From Clarkia xantiana subsp. parviflora (taxonomy: Eukaryota; Streptophyta; Magnoliopsida; Myrtales; Onagraceae): a DNA stretch of 64,000 bases. The stretch covers positions 39,882,756-39,946,755 of the forward strand of contig JAPTYO010000009.1 in the NCBI GenBank assembly GCA_036873135.1. Reading direction: 5' to 3'. Numbering within the stretch: the stretch's first letter is position 1; each line of letters starts with the position of its first letter. Of the stretch, positions 1-9,579 are shown piece by piece. The translations under genes were made by a program, and so were the position numbers. Below the pieces are notes generated by a model. That model searched no databases and was not told where the DNA came from. It saw only the letters and a program-made list of their open reading frames with translations.

Positions 1-1249
1 ATACAAATGCAACTAAATAACTTACGCTTCCAATTCATGCCGGGATTTCATCTAAGTGAGGAAAAATTAATTTTGGCCAGAAATTTTCTTAAGTATGGAA
101 TGCTCTAAAAATAAAACTAACTTGATAATTCTCTAAGTATGGGAATATACTTAGCTATAGGTGAAAGGGATAAAAAAGATGATCTTTTCTTGGCCCTTAG
201 ATTTTACTTAAGGCTAGATGGATGGTGGTGATTAAAACCCCTAAAAAACCCTATCATCCTTTTAACATAAAAGAGGAGAGTTAGAGAAATACCTCCAATA
301 GTCACCATAGCCACCATAGCCACCATCTTTCTTTTTCCACTCACCCTTGGAGAGCAAGGCAAGTTTGAGAGCACCCCCAAGGAGGAGGACCGGCCGGAAT
401 TTCCACCAAGGAGCAGAAATCCAGCCGGCAACCTAGCCAAGACCGACGAGAAGTGGCCACCAGCACGGGCGAAGACGACCGGTGGACCAGCAGCTCGGGA
501 CGGCGGCTCGTTTTCCGGCGACGGCTGACAGGCGAAGGCAACGCGGCGTCGGGAGACTTCAACGGCGGGCTCCTCTCCGGCGACGACAGCTTTGAATCCA
601 GTCGGGATTTTCGACGGTGGGACCAGGCAGCTCCGGCGAGGTCTGGGGCGGATTCCGACGACGGAGGGACAGCCGGGAACGATTCCGGCGACGACGGGAT
701 TGGAACTCCGGCGAGGGGCTGATTTCAATCGGCTTCGAAATTCGAATTCCGGACCCGTTTACCACATCGGGTCGGGTTTTCCGAAGGTCCGCTCTTTTTC
801 TTTCCGTTGCCGTACCAAATGTCGATTTTTGAATCGTTGATATTTGATTGCCGATGCTTGATTGCCGATGCTTGATTGCCGATGTTTGATTAATTGTGGG
901 ATTGCCGTAGATAGCCGTTGGTAATTGTGGATTTTGGGGGGAAAATGTTTGCCGGTCGTCCGGATGTGGTTTCTTGTCCGATTGGGTTATTCCGGTCTTG
1001 AATTTGATGTCGTGCCGCCGTTTGTGTGTTAATCTTTGTTGGAGGGTATAATGGTAATTTTTTCCAAAACCCGACCGTAGGCTCGGATAAAACTATTTGA
1101 CTCGGTTGTTGTCGTTGGTTGAGTGTCGGGGTATTTCCGGTTCCTCGGAAATTTCTCTTATCCTGATATCCGTCGTGTCGTGGCAGGTACTATACTCTTG
1201 GTGGTGTCCACGTACGCAGACTCTTCAGAGACGCCGTATTCTCCGAAGG
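1..1249. other. Unassigned region left of element B
   Basis: Bases 1-230 are AT-rich with nothing recognisable. Bases 300-840 are GC-rich with many CCGGCGA-type words, and open frames exist on both strands, but they are low-complexity and match no family I know. Such GC-rich blocks also occur inside plant LTRs (compare 31140-31480), so this may be part of an LTR or 5' UTR. The 3' LTR of element B would be expected here, but I see no similarity to its 5' LTR at 8637-9579. Confidence 0.4.
844..885. repeat. 14-bp tandem repeat, three copies
   Basis: The unit ttgattgccgatgc is repeated head to tail three times, the last copy with a terminal change. No function is implied. Confidence 0.8.
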
Positions 1250-3666
1250 ATGAGTGAGTTCCCTTTTTCTCTTCCTTTTCGGTCGCGTTGCTTCCTTTTC
1301 TATTGCTAGCTTAGTACCGTGGCCTTCATTGGGGTGTTAGTTAAAATTTGATTTGTGCTTTGGGGGTTTCCTGCTACCTTTGCCTTAGGTCTTGCTATCC
1401 TGTCAGAGAACCTTCTCACTAGGTCCGATTACAACGAACATGTCACTCTTGGGAATATCTGTCCCCTAGATGAGCCTCTGTATCCTTTTCTCCCCTCCTT
1501 GGGGAACACTCGAGCGACGGTGACGGAGCCTCCCATAGGGACGGTCGCCGTATACCCTTCTCAGATCCGATTCGGGCTGAGACTGCCTTACTGTGACGAG
1601 CTTATAGAGTTGAGCAGGTTCTTCAGGATTTCTCCTGTGAACAGGATTTCTCCTGTGAACCTTGCCCCCAGTGCCCTCCGCGTCTGGGTGGGCTTCCGGG
1701 TATTGTGCCATTGGTACTCCTGGAAGTACTCTCTCGTTCTATTCCGATGCTTTTATCGGTTCCAGTACCGGACGAGGGTGGGGTTTGCGAGTTTCGTAAC
1801 TCGCCACCCGACCTTCAAAGATCCCCGATTCTCTGACTTCGGGTTGAGTGGGATCGAGTGGGATACCTCCCTCCGTTTTGTGACCCAGATTGACAATTCG
1901 GCCAGTCACTGGGCTAAGCACTACTTCTTCATTACGGACCGGTATGTCACTTGGTCGGTCTTGAATGAGGATCGGTCCGACGGTTGGCCTGCTTTTGGAG
2001 AGTTCTCTTCGGATGATTTGAAGACTATGAAGATCATTCACGAGAGCAACAGGACCCGGTCTTACTGCCCCGTGTCTCTAATAACTGAGACAGATCTTTA
2101 CGAGGCCGGGATCAGTCTGACTCCTGACTCCGGGGGTTCGGTATGTCACTTGGTCTTTCCATCTTTATTTACCTTCTGCTCTTCCTTTGTAGGTTGGTTT
2201 CATGGAAAAACCTATAACATGCAGGGAGCCCCTGTTGATCTGAGCAAGAGGAAGGCTCCTTCTAGTTCTGCTTTGAAGAAATCCCCCCTGCCTGGGAAGA
2301 AGGCTGGGGCCTCTGGTATGCTATCTCCTATTTGCTTCTTTATGGTGTAACTTATGTTTTCCTTATCTTGTTTTTCTTACCTTGCTAGGGCGCTCCCCCT
2401 TGGTGACTGAGAGGGTCGTCTCCGTTGGCAGAGATTCTGGACCTTCCAAGTCCAAGCCGCGGAGATCTGATTCTGAGGCCGGGGCCTCGGCTGCTAAGAG
2501 AAAGAAGGCTGTGGATCCTGCTTCGCCTACTGCTCGTCCTCCGACCCTATCTCGTGATAAGGAGATGGTGGTCGAAGAGGTGCCTTCCCTAGCTGACAAA
2601 GGGAAGGGACCTGCTGGTGGTGGTTCCCCTGCCCCCCAGCCGAGGGCACGGTCCTCAGGTATGATCTCTACCTTATTACTGATCCTTCTATGTTTATACT
2701 ATCCTTTGACTTGCTTTGCTTGTGTAGGTGGGCCTCCGACTTTAAGTCGGAAGGATTTCGCACGGCTGACTGATGAAGATGTTATTGGGTCTGAGTGGAC
2801 TCCCTTCGCTGGTCTGAAGGAGTTCCACCTCGATAGCACCTCCTCTCTGCGGACTCCTGAGGTTGGCGTCCGAGTACTCCGTGGCGCCGTCCCCCCTGGC
2901 GATCGTATTGCTTCGCCCAAGTCTCCTGGGGAGACTCGGCGCTTTGTTCAGGGGGTACTCTCTCGTTATGCACCTGTGAGTTGTTCCTTGCTTTCCTTTC
3001 ATTACTTTCATAATGGCTATCTTTCGGTTATTCACCCTTTGTTTGTATTGTTAGGGTATATCTGACATGGTTAACATGTCCTCGCTCGTGCTCGAGTTAT
3101 CTGACGAGAGGAAGACCCTTGAGGACAGCCAGGTCTCTCTCAAGGCGGAGGTCGCCACTGCTGCCGAGAAGGCGCGCATATCTGATTTGAGGTTGCAGGA
3201 GCTCCAGAGCCAGGTGTCCTTGCTTGAAGCCACTGTGGGCAGTTTGCGTCGGGAAGCTGAGGTTGCCGCGTCTGTCCATTCTGAGGAGCTGCGGAGGTTG
3301 GAGACTAAGTGTCGAGCGGAGGAGAGGGCAGTCGCAGTATCTGAGTATAAGGCCTCCTCTGCCTTCACCGCCGATTATAGCACGCGTCTCACTCAGGAGA
3401 TGAACCAGTTCGGTGAGTATCTGGTTGATCACATATATCGGATTGATCCTCAGTTCCCGTTTGGTGACCTTGGTGACTTTGGGCCATATGCCGCTGGCTA
3501 CGCGACTGTTCTGATGGGTCAGGCTGCTGTCGCAGACGAGGCTGCCCCAGCCCAGGTGGATGCTACACCTGTGGAGATTGGTACCTCAGATTCCTCTTCC
3601 TCATCTATTTCCGCTGGCGGTTCAGCTTCAGGGGGTGAGGGTGACTCCCCCGAGGCTTCTGACTGA
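1250..3666 (+). CDS. Antisense accessory ORF (aORF) of element B, six exons
   Basis: My model is exons 1250-1253, 1389-2140, 2225-2315, 2389-2658, 2728-2975 and 3055-3666, giving about 658 aa. Every intron starts GT and ends AG and every junction keeps frame; the second intron is 84 nt with no stop, so it may be retained. The N-terminal half is homologous by eye to the aORF at 19331-22100: QIRFGLRLPYCDEL against QISAGIRLPFCPSW, YFFI in both, and LTPDSGG against IDPASGG. Then come basic, NLS-like clusters (SKRKAPS, AAKRKKA), a coiled coil (about residues 455-560) and a Ser/acidic tail. An 18-bp tandem duplication at 1625-1660 repeats RISPVN. Extra antisense ORFs between integrase and the 3' LTR are known in Tat/Retand elements; their function is unknown. 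Confidence 0.7.
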
Positions 3667-4094
3667 GTTGTTTATCTCATACTATCCTTGTACATATAAC
3701 TACACTCCTTCTCCCCTTGTACGGGTTGAGTGTCTTTTGAGATTGTGATGGTGTTTGTTGTTACTTTCCTTTGCCGCATTATGTTGTTGACTACGTGGTT
3801 TGTTTGCCTTTATATTAGTGCTTCTCATGCTTTTGTATGTATCTCTTCTCATGATGCCTCCCTATGCCTTGTGTATGGCTCTTTGGGTATGGACCCTTTC
3901 CTTGGTATATTTTCTTTACTTATCCTTCTTTTGTGGTTTCCTTCATGTCAGACCTGTCACTTCATAAAGAAAAAACATTACTTGTTCTTCATATTACTTT
4001 ACTTAGAAATTTCTTTCTCATGGTATCCTTCTAAGCATGGTATCCTTCTAAGCATGGTATGACGATCTCTTCTGATACCCCTTACACGGTATAC
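3667..4094. other. Spacer after the aORF
   Basis: T-rich sequence between the aORF stop and the tandem arrays, probably the 3' UTR of the antisense transcript. The phrase tggtatccttctaagca is repeated at 4021-4056. No gene is supported. Confidence 0.4.
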
Positions 4095-4530
4095 GTTGTA
4101 CTGTTAGACCAAAGATACGCTCTTGGTGGGCGTCGAAATCTGTTCACGAGACAGGCTCTCGGATGGCACTTAACGTTTCACAGGATAGGCTCCCGGAGGG
4201 CACAGGTTAGTCCACCAATACCATACCTTCTTGACGGGTGTCAAACTGTTCACGAGACAGGCTCTCGGACGGCACTTAACGTTTCACAGGATAGGCTCCC
4301 GGAGGGCACAGGTTAGTCCACCAATACCATACCTTCTTGACGGGTGTCAAACTGTTCACGAGACAGGCTCTCGGACGGCACTTAACGTTTCACAGGATAG
4401 GCTCCCGGAGGGCACAGGTTAGTCCACCAATACCATACCTTCTTGACGGGTGTCAAACTGTTCACGAGACAGGCTCTCGGACGGCACTTAACGTTTCACA
4501 GGATAGGCTCCCGGAGGGCTCAGGTTAGAC
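4095..4530. repeat. 106-bp tandem repeat array
   Basis: Three near-identical 106-bp units begin at 4207, 4313 and 4419, each starting ttagtccacc and ending with a cggagggc-type phrase. They are preceded by a partial unit fused to a phrase (aagatacgctcttgg) belonging to the neighbouring 49-bp array. Tandem repeats just upstream of the 3' LTR are a known, hypervariable feature of Tat/Ogre elements and a recorded source of plant satellite DNA. Confidence 0.92.
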
Positions 4531-5046
4531 CAAAGATACGCTCTTGGTGGGCGTCGAACTGGTAGTTTGAAATCTACCTCAAGATACGCTCTTGGGGGCG
4601 TCGAACTGGTAGTGTTTTTTCTACCTCAAGATACGCTCTTGGGGGCGTCGAATCTGGTAGGTTGCAAATCTACCTCAAGATACGCTCCTGGGGGCGTCGA
4701 ATTCGTAGTTTTTGGAAACCACTCTCAAGATACGCTCTTGGTGCGTCGAAGTCGTAGTGTAATAACTACTCTCAAGATACGCTCTTGGGGGCGTCGAAGG
4801 TTGTAGTATGAACACTACTCTCAAGATACGCTCTTGGGGGCGTCGAGGTTCGTAGTTTTTGGAAACCACTCTCAAGATACGCTCTTGGGGGCGTCGAATG
4901 TCGTAGTACGAAGACTACTCTCAAGATACGCTCTTGGGGGCGTCGAATTCGTAGTATGAACACTACTCTCAAGATACGCTCTTGGGGGCGTCGAATGTCG
5001 TAGTACGAAGACTACTCTCAAGATACGCTCTTGGGGGCGTCGAAGG
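4531..5046. repeat. 49-bp tandem repeat array, about 11 units
   Basis: The core caagatacgctcttgg followed by a G-run and cgtcgaa recurs at about 4580, 4627, 4676, 4726, 4773, 4822, 4873, 4922, 4970 and 5019, a period of 46-51 bp, plus a first variant at 4533. The core is a short imperfect palindrome (caag...cttg). The variable part between cores often contains gtagt...actac, a second small inverted repeat. It sits between the aORF and the Gag-PR gene of element B. Confidence 0.92.
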
Positions 5047-5303
5047 TTGTTGACTTGAAGTCATATCTGTGTAAGGATAACTTGGTGATTGTAACATCAC
5101 ATTCACTGGAAATACTTTTGAATAACTACTACTCTCTTAGGAGCATTCATGTTTTTGTACACTCGGGATGCCTTGGTGCACCAAGACATCCTTTGTAGGA
5201 AATGAAAGATAGTTGTAGAGTTGGAGTAACTTCGTGAGTTCTCCTTCTCAAGAGTTTTTGAAAAGCTTGTAAAGCTAAAACATGCGAAATGCTAGATATG
5301 AAA
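5047..5303. other. Spacer between repeats and Gag-PR stop
   Basis: The 3' untranslated stretch of element B on the minus strand. No gene, PPT or domain fragment recognised. Confidence 0.4.
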
Positions 5304-8300
5304 CTAAGGATATGGGGTGGCCACTGTGTCTGTTGCCACGTACTCCTTGAAGCTTCCATTGTAGATCATTTCTTCCACTTCCACCTTCAACAGCATGCAG
5401 TTGTTGGTTTGATGCCCCCAGGTCCCATGGTACTCGCACCAACCCTGTGCATCCTTACCAAGGAAGGCCTTGCCTTCCTCCCTGCATGCTGGCAGCTCTT
5501 GCTTGAGGCGCTTGTGGAAGATTTCTTCTATGCTGAGTGTGAGGGGTGTGAATGTGAAATTGACACCTCCTCCCAATGTGTCTGCTTCTCTTCCTTTCTC
5601 TGGAACTTCATCCAACTGTTCCACTTCTTGTTCAAATGCCCTATCCAGCCTTGTCTTGAGCTCTCTCATTGTGCTCGTCATAACCATCTCATAGAGCCCT
5701 CCATAGGCCTCGAATGAGCTTGGATGCATGTTTCTGATGAATGCTCTGACTGCTTCTCCCCTTGTGATGCCCATGTTGGCACCATAATCAAAGAATCTCT
5801 GGAAATAACTTGATATAGACTCCTGCGGCATTTGCTTAATATCATCTATGTAGCGAAAGCCTCTTAGGATGGAGTCCCTTGTCCTGCTCCCTATTATGGT
5901 GTCTGGCTGCCAAGGTATGGATGTCACCTTCACAGCCTTGCCCCTGTATCTCCTTGTAGGCACTGTTTGAAAAAACTGCTTGCTCAGGCAGAGTGTCACT
6001 CCACTCTTCCTCCTTCCTTGCCTTTGTCTCCCTCCCCTCTTTCTTTTATCCTGGTTGGCTCCTGCCATGACCACAGCCACTGTGTCTGTCCTGTGTGATC
6101 CATGTCTCATTGAATTGACATAGCATTGTCTTGCAGTACGTTGATCACCCAGGACCTCTCCTACTCCGTTCTCCGTGATGTACTTCAGCTTCTGGTGAAC
6201 AGTGGATGGCACTATTTCATATGGATTTATGGTTGTCCTTCCTAGGATCCCATTGTAGGCTCCTAGGCTTTCAACCACCAAGAAATTGACATTTACCTTC
6301 AGCTGGGTCCATCCTTGGCCCATGGTCACTGGCAATGTTATCATCCCCAGGGGGTAGCTTGTTGCCCCTGAGAAGCCAACTAGAGGGAAGTTGACCGGAT
6401 TGATGTCTCCTTTGGTTTTCCCTATCTCTTCCAACACTCTCAGGCTTAGGAGGTCAGCTGAGCTGCCCCCATCCACCAAAATTCTCTTTACATCAAAATT
6501 ATCAATATCTAAAGTAATAACTAGAGCATCATCGTGTGGAAAGACGATGTGGCTTTTGTCCTTCTCCGAGAACTCTATCTTCACTTCTTCTCCTTCTCTT
6601 GGTCTTTTCCTCCACCTTGGCACTGAGCTTAGCTTGGATGCATAGACTTCCCTTGCATTAGCAGTTGGGCCACCTGATGCTGCTCCTCCATGTATCATAT
6701 TGATGACTCCTCTTTTGTTAGGTGGAGGGTTATAGTCTACCTTTTCCTTGCCCTTGTCTTTCTGTGGTGGCCCCAGCTGCATACTATTGCCCCCATGGTC
6801 TACGAACTGCTTCAGTTCTCCCCTCTGGACGATGTTGTTTATGCTTAGCTTTAAGCTAAAGCATTCATTTGTGTCGTGACCATAAGCCTCGTGGTTATCA
6901 CACCATCTATCCTTGTGATTTCCTACCATTGGGGCTCTCCACCTTGCAGGGGGTGACCATAGCTTTTGGTTCCGCATCTCTCTAAGTACGGTGGCTGGAG
7001 TGGCGTTCAGTGGGATGAACTTAATGACATTGATTTCTCTAGCCTTTAAGGGTTCACCCATTTGGTTTCTTTGCTGTGGTGGACGCCACTCTTGTTGTCT
7101 TGCATGCTGCGGTGGACGCCACTCTTGTTGCCTTGCTTGATGTGGTGCCTGGGGTGGCTTGCCTTTGTTTGGCCTTTGATTATCCTCCTTGGCTGCCTGG
7201 ATTTTGGCCTTCTTGCTTGCCCTGTGCCTCTCAAGGTCAATATGTGTTTTAACTCTCCCTGCAAGTTCCTCCAAGGTGCTTGCTGGCTTTTTGGCCATCT
7301 TTTCAGCCAATGTTGACCCAAAGCGACCTAAGTTTCTGATAAAGGCTCTGATTATCTCCCCTTCAGTGATGTCTCCCTGGATGTCTGCAATATTCTGGTT
7401 GAACCTAGTGTAGTAGCTGGCCAGGGTTTCATCGTATTCTTGTTTTACGTCATCAATGGAGCCTGTTCCCTTGAGGAGTTTCCTCTCCCCTAGGTATCTC
7501 TGCAGAAACTTAGCTTTTAGCTGCTCCCATGAGTGGATGCTCTCAGAGGGCAGGCTGAAGAACCAATGTGAGGCCACCCCTGATAGAGTGTTTGGGAAAA
7601 GGAGTGCCTTGTATCTTTCATCAGTGGTCCTCCCAAATAGGGAGGCCTCATGCTGCTGGATATGCTCTAGGGGGTCTCCCTTCCCATTATACTTTGCAAT
7701 TTGCACTGTGTGCAGGGAGTCTGGCACCCTGTTCATCTCCAGTTCCCTTGTGAAAGGGTGGTTCGTCTTGTCACTTAGGCAATGCAAGCTGGGTTTCTTT
7801 GACTCATTCAGTTTCCGGGTTATCATAGCTTCTATCTCCTCCGGGGTGATCATCACCGGTGCCGGAGTATAACCTCTCTGATACCCATTGTAGTTGTAGA
7901 CTGGGCTTACTGGGTTCCCTTGTCCCTGCTGATATGGACTGTAGGTGTACCCTTGATACGCCTGCTGGGGTGCTTCATAGAAGTTCTGCCTCCTTGGAGG
8001 TCTTGCTTGTCTTTCCTCTCCCAGCGGGGTGTAAGCCCTGTTGCTCTGCTGTTGCCTAGGAGGCACAAATTCTTGCCTTCCCTCTGGGGGTGGCTCTTGG
8101 TGATACCTTCTTTGTTCCTCTCGCTGCCCTGCTTGAGGGTGCGAGTAGTATTCTTCTGCTGGGATCTGCTCCTCCTCCTGAGCTTCAGTGTAAGTTCCTT
8201 TGGTGTATGCCGGCCTTTCATACGCTGTGTGGGCGCGGTTGCCATCTCTCTGTGCCGGCATTCTATGTGGGTACCTTTGGGGTTGCTCTTCATAATAGTA

Positions 8301-8585
8301 TCCCTCCGGGGGTGCCGTGTTGTGGGAAGGCACTCCCTGTTGTCCTCTTTCTCTCTGTGGCCTTCTTGCCCGGGGGGTGGAGGCTGTGGAGGACTCAGCC
8401 CCAGCTGGGCGTGAAGGTCCTCCCTCCTGGTTGTTCTGTTGCTGAGGAGGTTGTGGTATGTCTTGGGGCTCTGAATGCATTGGCTGCTTCCCAGGGTCAG
8501 GCCGCCTCCCTGGAGGTATGGGTTGTCTTCTCCGCCCATTGCCCCCAGGTGGGTGTTGGGGCCTGGATACCCTACTGTTCGTCAT
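5304..8585 (-). CDS. Gag-protease-Gag' polyprotein of element B (1093 aa)
   Basis: One uninterrupted frame. Residues 1-250 are Pro/Gln/Arg-rich. The retrotransposon Gag domain starts at about 296 (YNGKGDPLEHIQQHE, WFFSLP, FLQRYLG) and runs to about 440. A zinc-knuckle-like CX2HX4HX4C motif (WCDNHEAYGHDTNEC) lies near 565. The linker motif INMIHGGAASGG is near 630, and an aspartic protease with DGGSS near 705. After the protease, where RT should begin, a second diverged Gag C-terminal half follows: YIDDIKQ, AVRAFIRNM near 947, and another CX2HX4HX4C (WCEYHGTWGHQTNNC) near 1055. RT, RNase H and integrase are absent. Gag forms the particle and protease matures it. The ATG at 8585 is about 50 nt downstream of the LTR. 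The intact 3.3-kb frame suggests recent activity or selection, with RT and integrase supplied by another element (inference). Confidence 0.88.
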   Translation of the reverse strand: MTNSRVSRPQHPPGGNGRRRQPIPPGRRPDPGKQPMHSEPQDIPQPPQQQNNQEGGPSRPAGAESSTASTPRARRPQRERGQQGVPSHNTAPPEGYYYEEQPQRYPHRMPAQRDGNRAHTAYERPAYTKGTYTEAQEEEQIPAEEYYSHPQAGQREEQRRYHQEPPPEGRQEFVPPRQQQSNRAYTPLGEERQARPPRRQNFYEAPQQAYQGYTYSPYQQGQGNPVSPVYNYNGYQRGYTPAPVMITPEEIEAMITRKLNESKKPSLHCLSDKTNHPFTRELEMNRVPDSLHTVQIAKYNGKGDPLEHIQQHEASLFGRTTDERYKALLFPNTLSGVASHWFFSLPSESIHSWEQLKAKFLQRYLGERKLLKGTGSIDDVKQEYDETLASYYTRFNQNIADIQGDITEGEIIRAFIRNLGRFGSTLAEKMAKKPASTLEELAGRVKTHIDLERHRASKKAKIQAAKEDNQRPNKGKPPQAPHQARQQEWRPPQHARQQEWRPPQQRNQMGEPLKAREINVIKFIPLNATPATVLREMRNQKLWSPPARWRAPMVGNHKDRWCDNHEAYGHDTNECFSLKLSINNIVQRGELKQFVDHGGNSMQLGPPQKDKGKEKVDYNPPPNKRGVINMIHGGAASGGPTANAREVYASKLSSVPRWRKRPREGEEVKIEFSEKDKSHIVFPHDDALVITLDIDNFDVKRILVDGGSSADLLSLRVLEEIGKTKGDINPVNFPLVGFSGATSYPLGMITLPVTMGQGWTQLKVNVNFLVVESLGAYNGILGRTTINPYEIVPSTVHQKLKYITENGVGEVLGDQRTARQCYVNSMRHGSHRTDTVAVVMAGANQDKRKRGGRQRQGRRKSGVTLCLSKQFFQTVPTRRYRGKAVKVTSIPWQPDTIIGSRTRDSILRGFRYIDDIKQMPQESISSYFQRFFDYGANMGITRGEAVRAFIRNMHPSSFEAYGGLYEMVMTSTMRELKTRLDRAFEQEVEQLDEVPEKGREADTLGGGVNFTFTPLTLSIEEIFHKRLKQELPACREEGKAFLGKDAQGWCEYHGTWGHQTNNCMLLKVEVEEMIYNGSFKEYVATDTVATPYP

Positions 8586-8616
8586 AGCTCGTGTGATAGC
8601 CAGGCTTTCTGCTCGA

Positions 8617-8634
8617 AGCCTACAGACGGCGCCA
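8617..8634 (-). other. Primer-binding site of element B
   Basis: On the minus strand TGGCGCCGTCTGTAGGC starts two bases after the LTR end. TGGCGCC matches the 3' end of plant tRNA-Asp (GGCGCCA), the usual type for Tat/Athila elements. Confidence 0.8.
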
Positions 8635-8636
8635 AG

Positions 8637-9579
8637 TGTTAAGTTATGAGATCTTGGTCAACGGGGTGTCGGCTTTAATCTCACTCCTTACGGGGGATGT
8701 GTGTGATCCGGTCTTCTTAAGTCGCCTTGTCTTTGCCTATGTCCTTCTTCCTTTCCTTCTTCCCTTGATTCCTTCTCTTCTTCTCTCCCTTTGCCCTGCA
8801 AAAGGGGCAGTACCAGACACGGAAGAGGGGGGGGGTGGTGCCTGGTGAACCCTCTCCGATGCCTAAGTCAGAACTATATTTCTAGAGAGATAAAGCTAGA
8901 GAGATGTCAGAGCTAAAATGTCCAATTAGCCAAGATGTCCAAATGAGTTGTGAAGGTGGGGTATTTATAGGCAACGGTGTCATTAAGGTGGCTTAATGAC
9001 ATCGTTAACCTCTAAACACAATTAATTAACCTTTAAACATATAATTAAGACCTTAGGATTCGGAGGAGGTAGGCGGAATGGACCGAGCATGGGCGTCTGA
9101 GGATGGTGTCGGGACCCTTGGGGGGGAGGAATCCGACCCCCAAGGGTAGGGGTTGGGTGAGGACACCCAACCCCTCCTAGGGAGGGTGGGGTTGGCCAAC
9201 CCCATCCCTCCTAGGAGGGATCGGGTTGGCCGACCCGATCTCTCCTAGGAGAGATCGGGTTGGCCAACCCGATCTCTCCTAGGAGAGATCGGGTTGGCTG
9301 ACCCGATCTCTCCTAGGAGAGATCGGGTTGGCCAACCCGATCTCCCCTAGGGGAGATCGGGTCGGCTGACCCGATCTCCCCTAGGGGAGGTCGGGTGTGG
9401 CCACCCAACCTCACCTAGGTGAGTTCGCCTCTTGTCGGACGGGCGCTTCGGCCCCGTCCGAGCCGTTGATGTTCTCGCGAAGTGTCCGGTGTTGAAGTTT
9501 CGATTTGCAATCATAAATGGGACGATAAAAATACAATGGTTCGGAAGTCAACGGGTTCAAATTGGGCGTATATCCATCA
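8637..9579 (-). repeat. 5' LTR of element B (943 bp)
   Basis: Bounded by TGTTAAG (8637) and ATCCATCA (9579), that is TG...CA on either strand, with the PBS next to it. A minus-strand TATA box (TATAAATA, 8963-8970) lies inside, so R/U5 is on the left and U3 on the right. The U3 carries the 34-bp palindromic array at 9171-9424. Its last bases (gtatatccatca) match the end of the LTR at 37016-37260, so the families are related. Confidence 0.88.
9171..9424. repeat. 34-bp palindromic array in the U3 of the element B LTR
   Basis: CCTAGG occurs at 9176, 9210, 9244, 9278, 9312, 9346, 9380 and 9414: eight copies exactly 34 bp apart. Each sits in a longer palindrome (for example gatctctcctaggagagatc). 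Halfway between successive centres most intervals carry a second palindrome around ttggccaa or a near variant. The array lies upstream of the TATA box, where U3 enhancers are found. Confidence 0.95.

Larger units (their letters stand above)
1250..9579 (-). mobile_element. Element B: non-autonomous Tat-like gypsy element
   Basis: Read on the minus strand, the order is 5' LTR (8637-9579), PBS, Gag-protease-Gag' ORF (8585-5304), two tandem-repeat arrays (5046-4095), and an antisense accessory gene on the plus strand (1250-3666). This is the order of the complete Tat element at 18117-27954, except that RT, both RNase H domains and integrase are missing. The 3' LTR is not found, so the left boundary is only the start of the aORF model. 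On the right the LTR joins element A inside the RT region (codons for ACPKDCY), as expected if B inserted into A; the target site could be atagc (9580-9584), but the left copy cannot be confirmed. Confidence 0.75.

Noticed and set aside
204..840. Several GC-rich frames on both strands
   Set aside because: Low-complexity, mutually overlapping, no recognisable protein; probably an untranslated or LTR region.
4531..5046. Regular repeats with variable spacers, CRISPR-like in appearance
   Set aside because: Spacers are near-copies of each other, the host is a plant, and no Cas-like gene is present. The array lies at the known tandem-repeat site of Tat elements.
7856..8650. Plus-strand frames of up to 165 codons opposite Gag
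   Set aside because: They are antisense shadows of the Gag-PR gene; hydrophobic composition comes from complementing Pro/Gln/Arg codons. The true antisense gene of this element lies at 1250-3666.
9171..9424. 34-bp array as a CRISPR or origin iteron array
   Set aside because: It has no unique spacers, is palindromic throughout, and sits inside an LTR.
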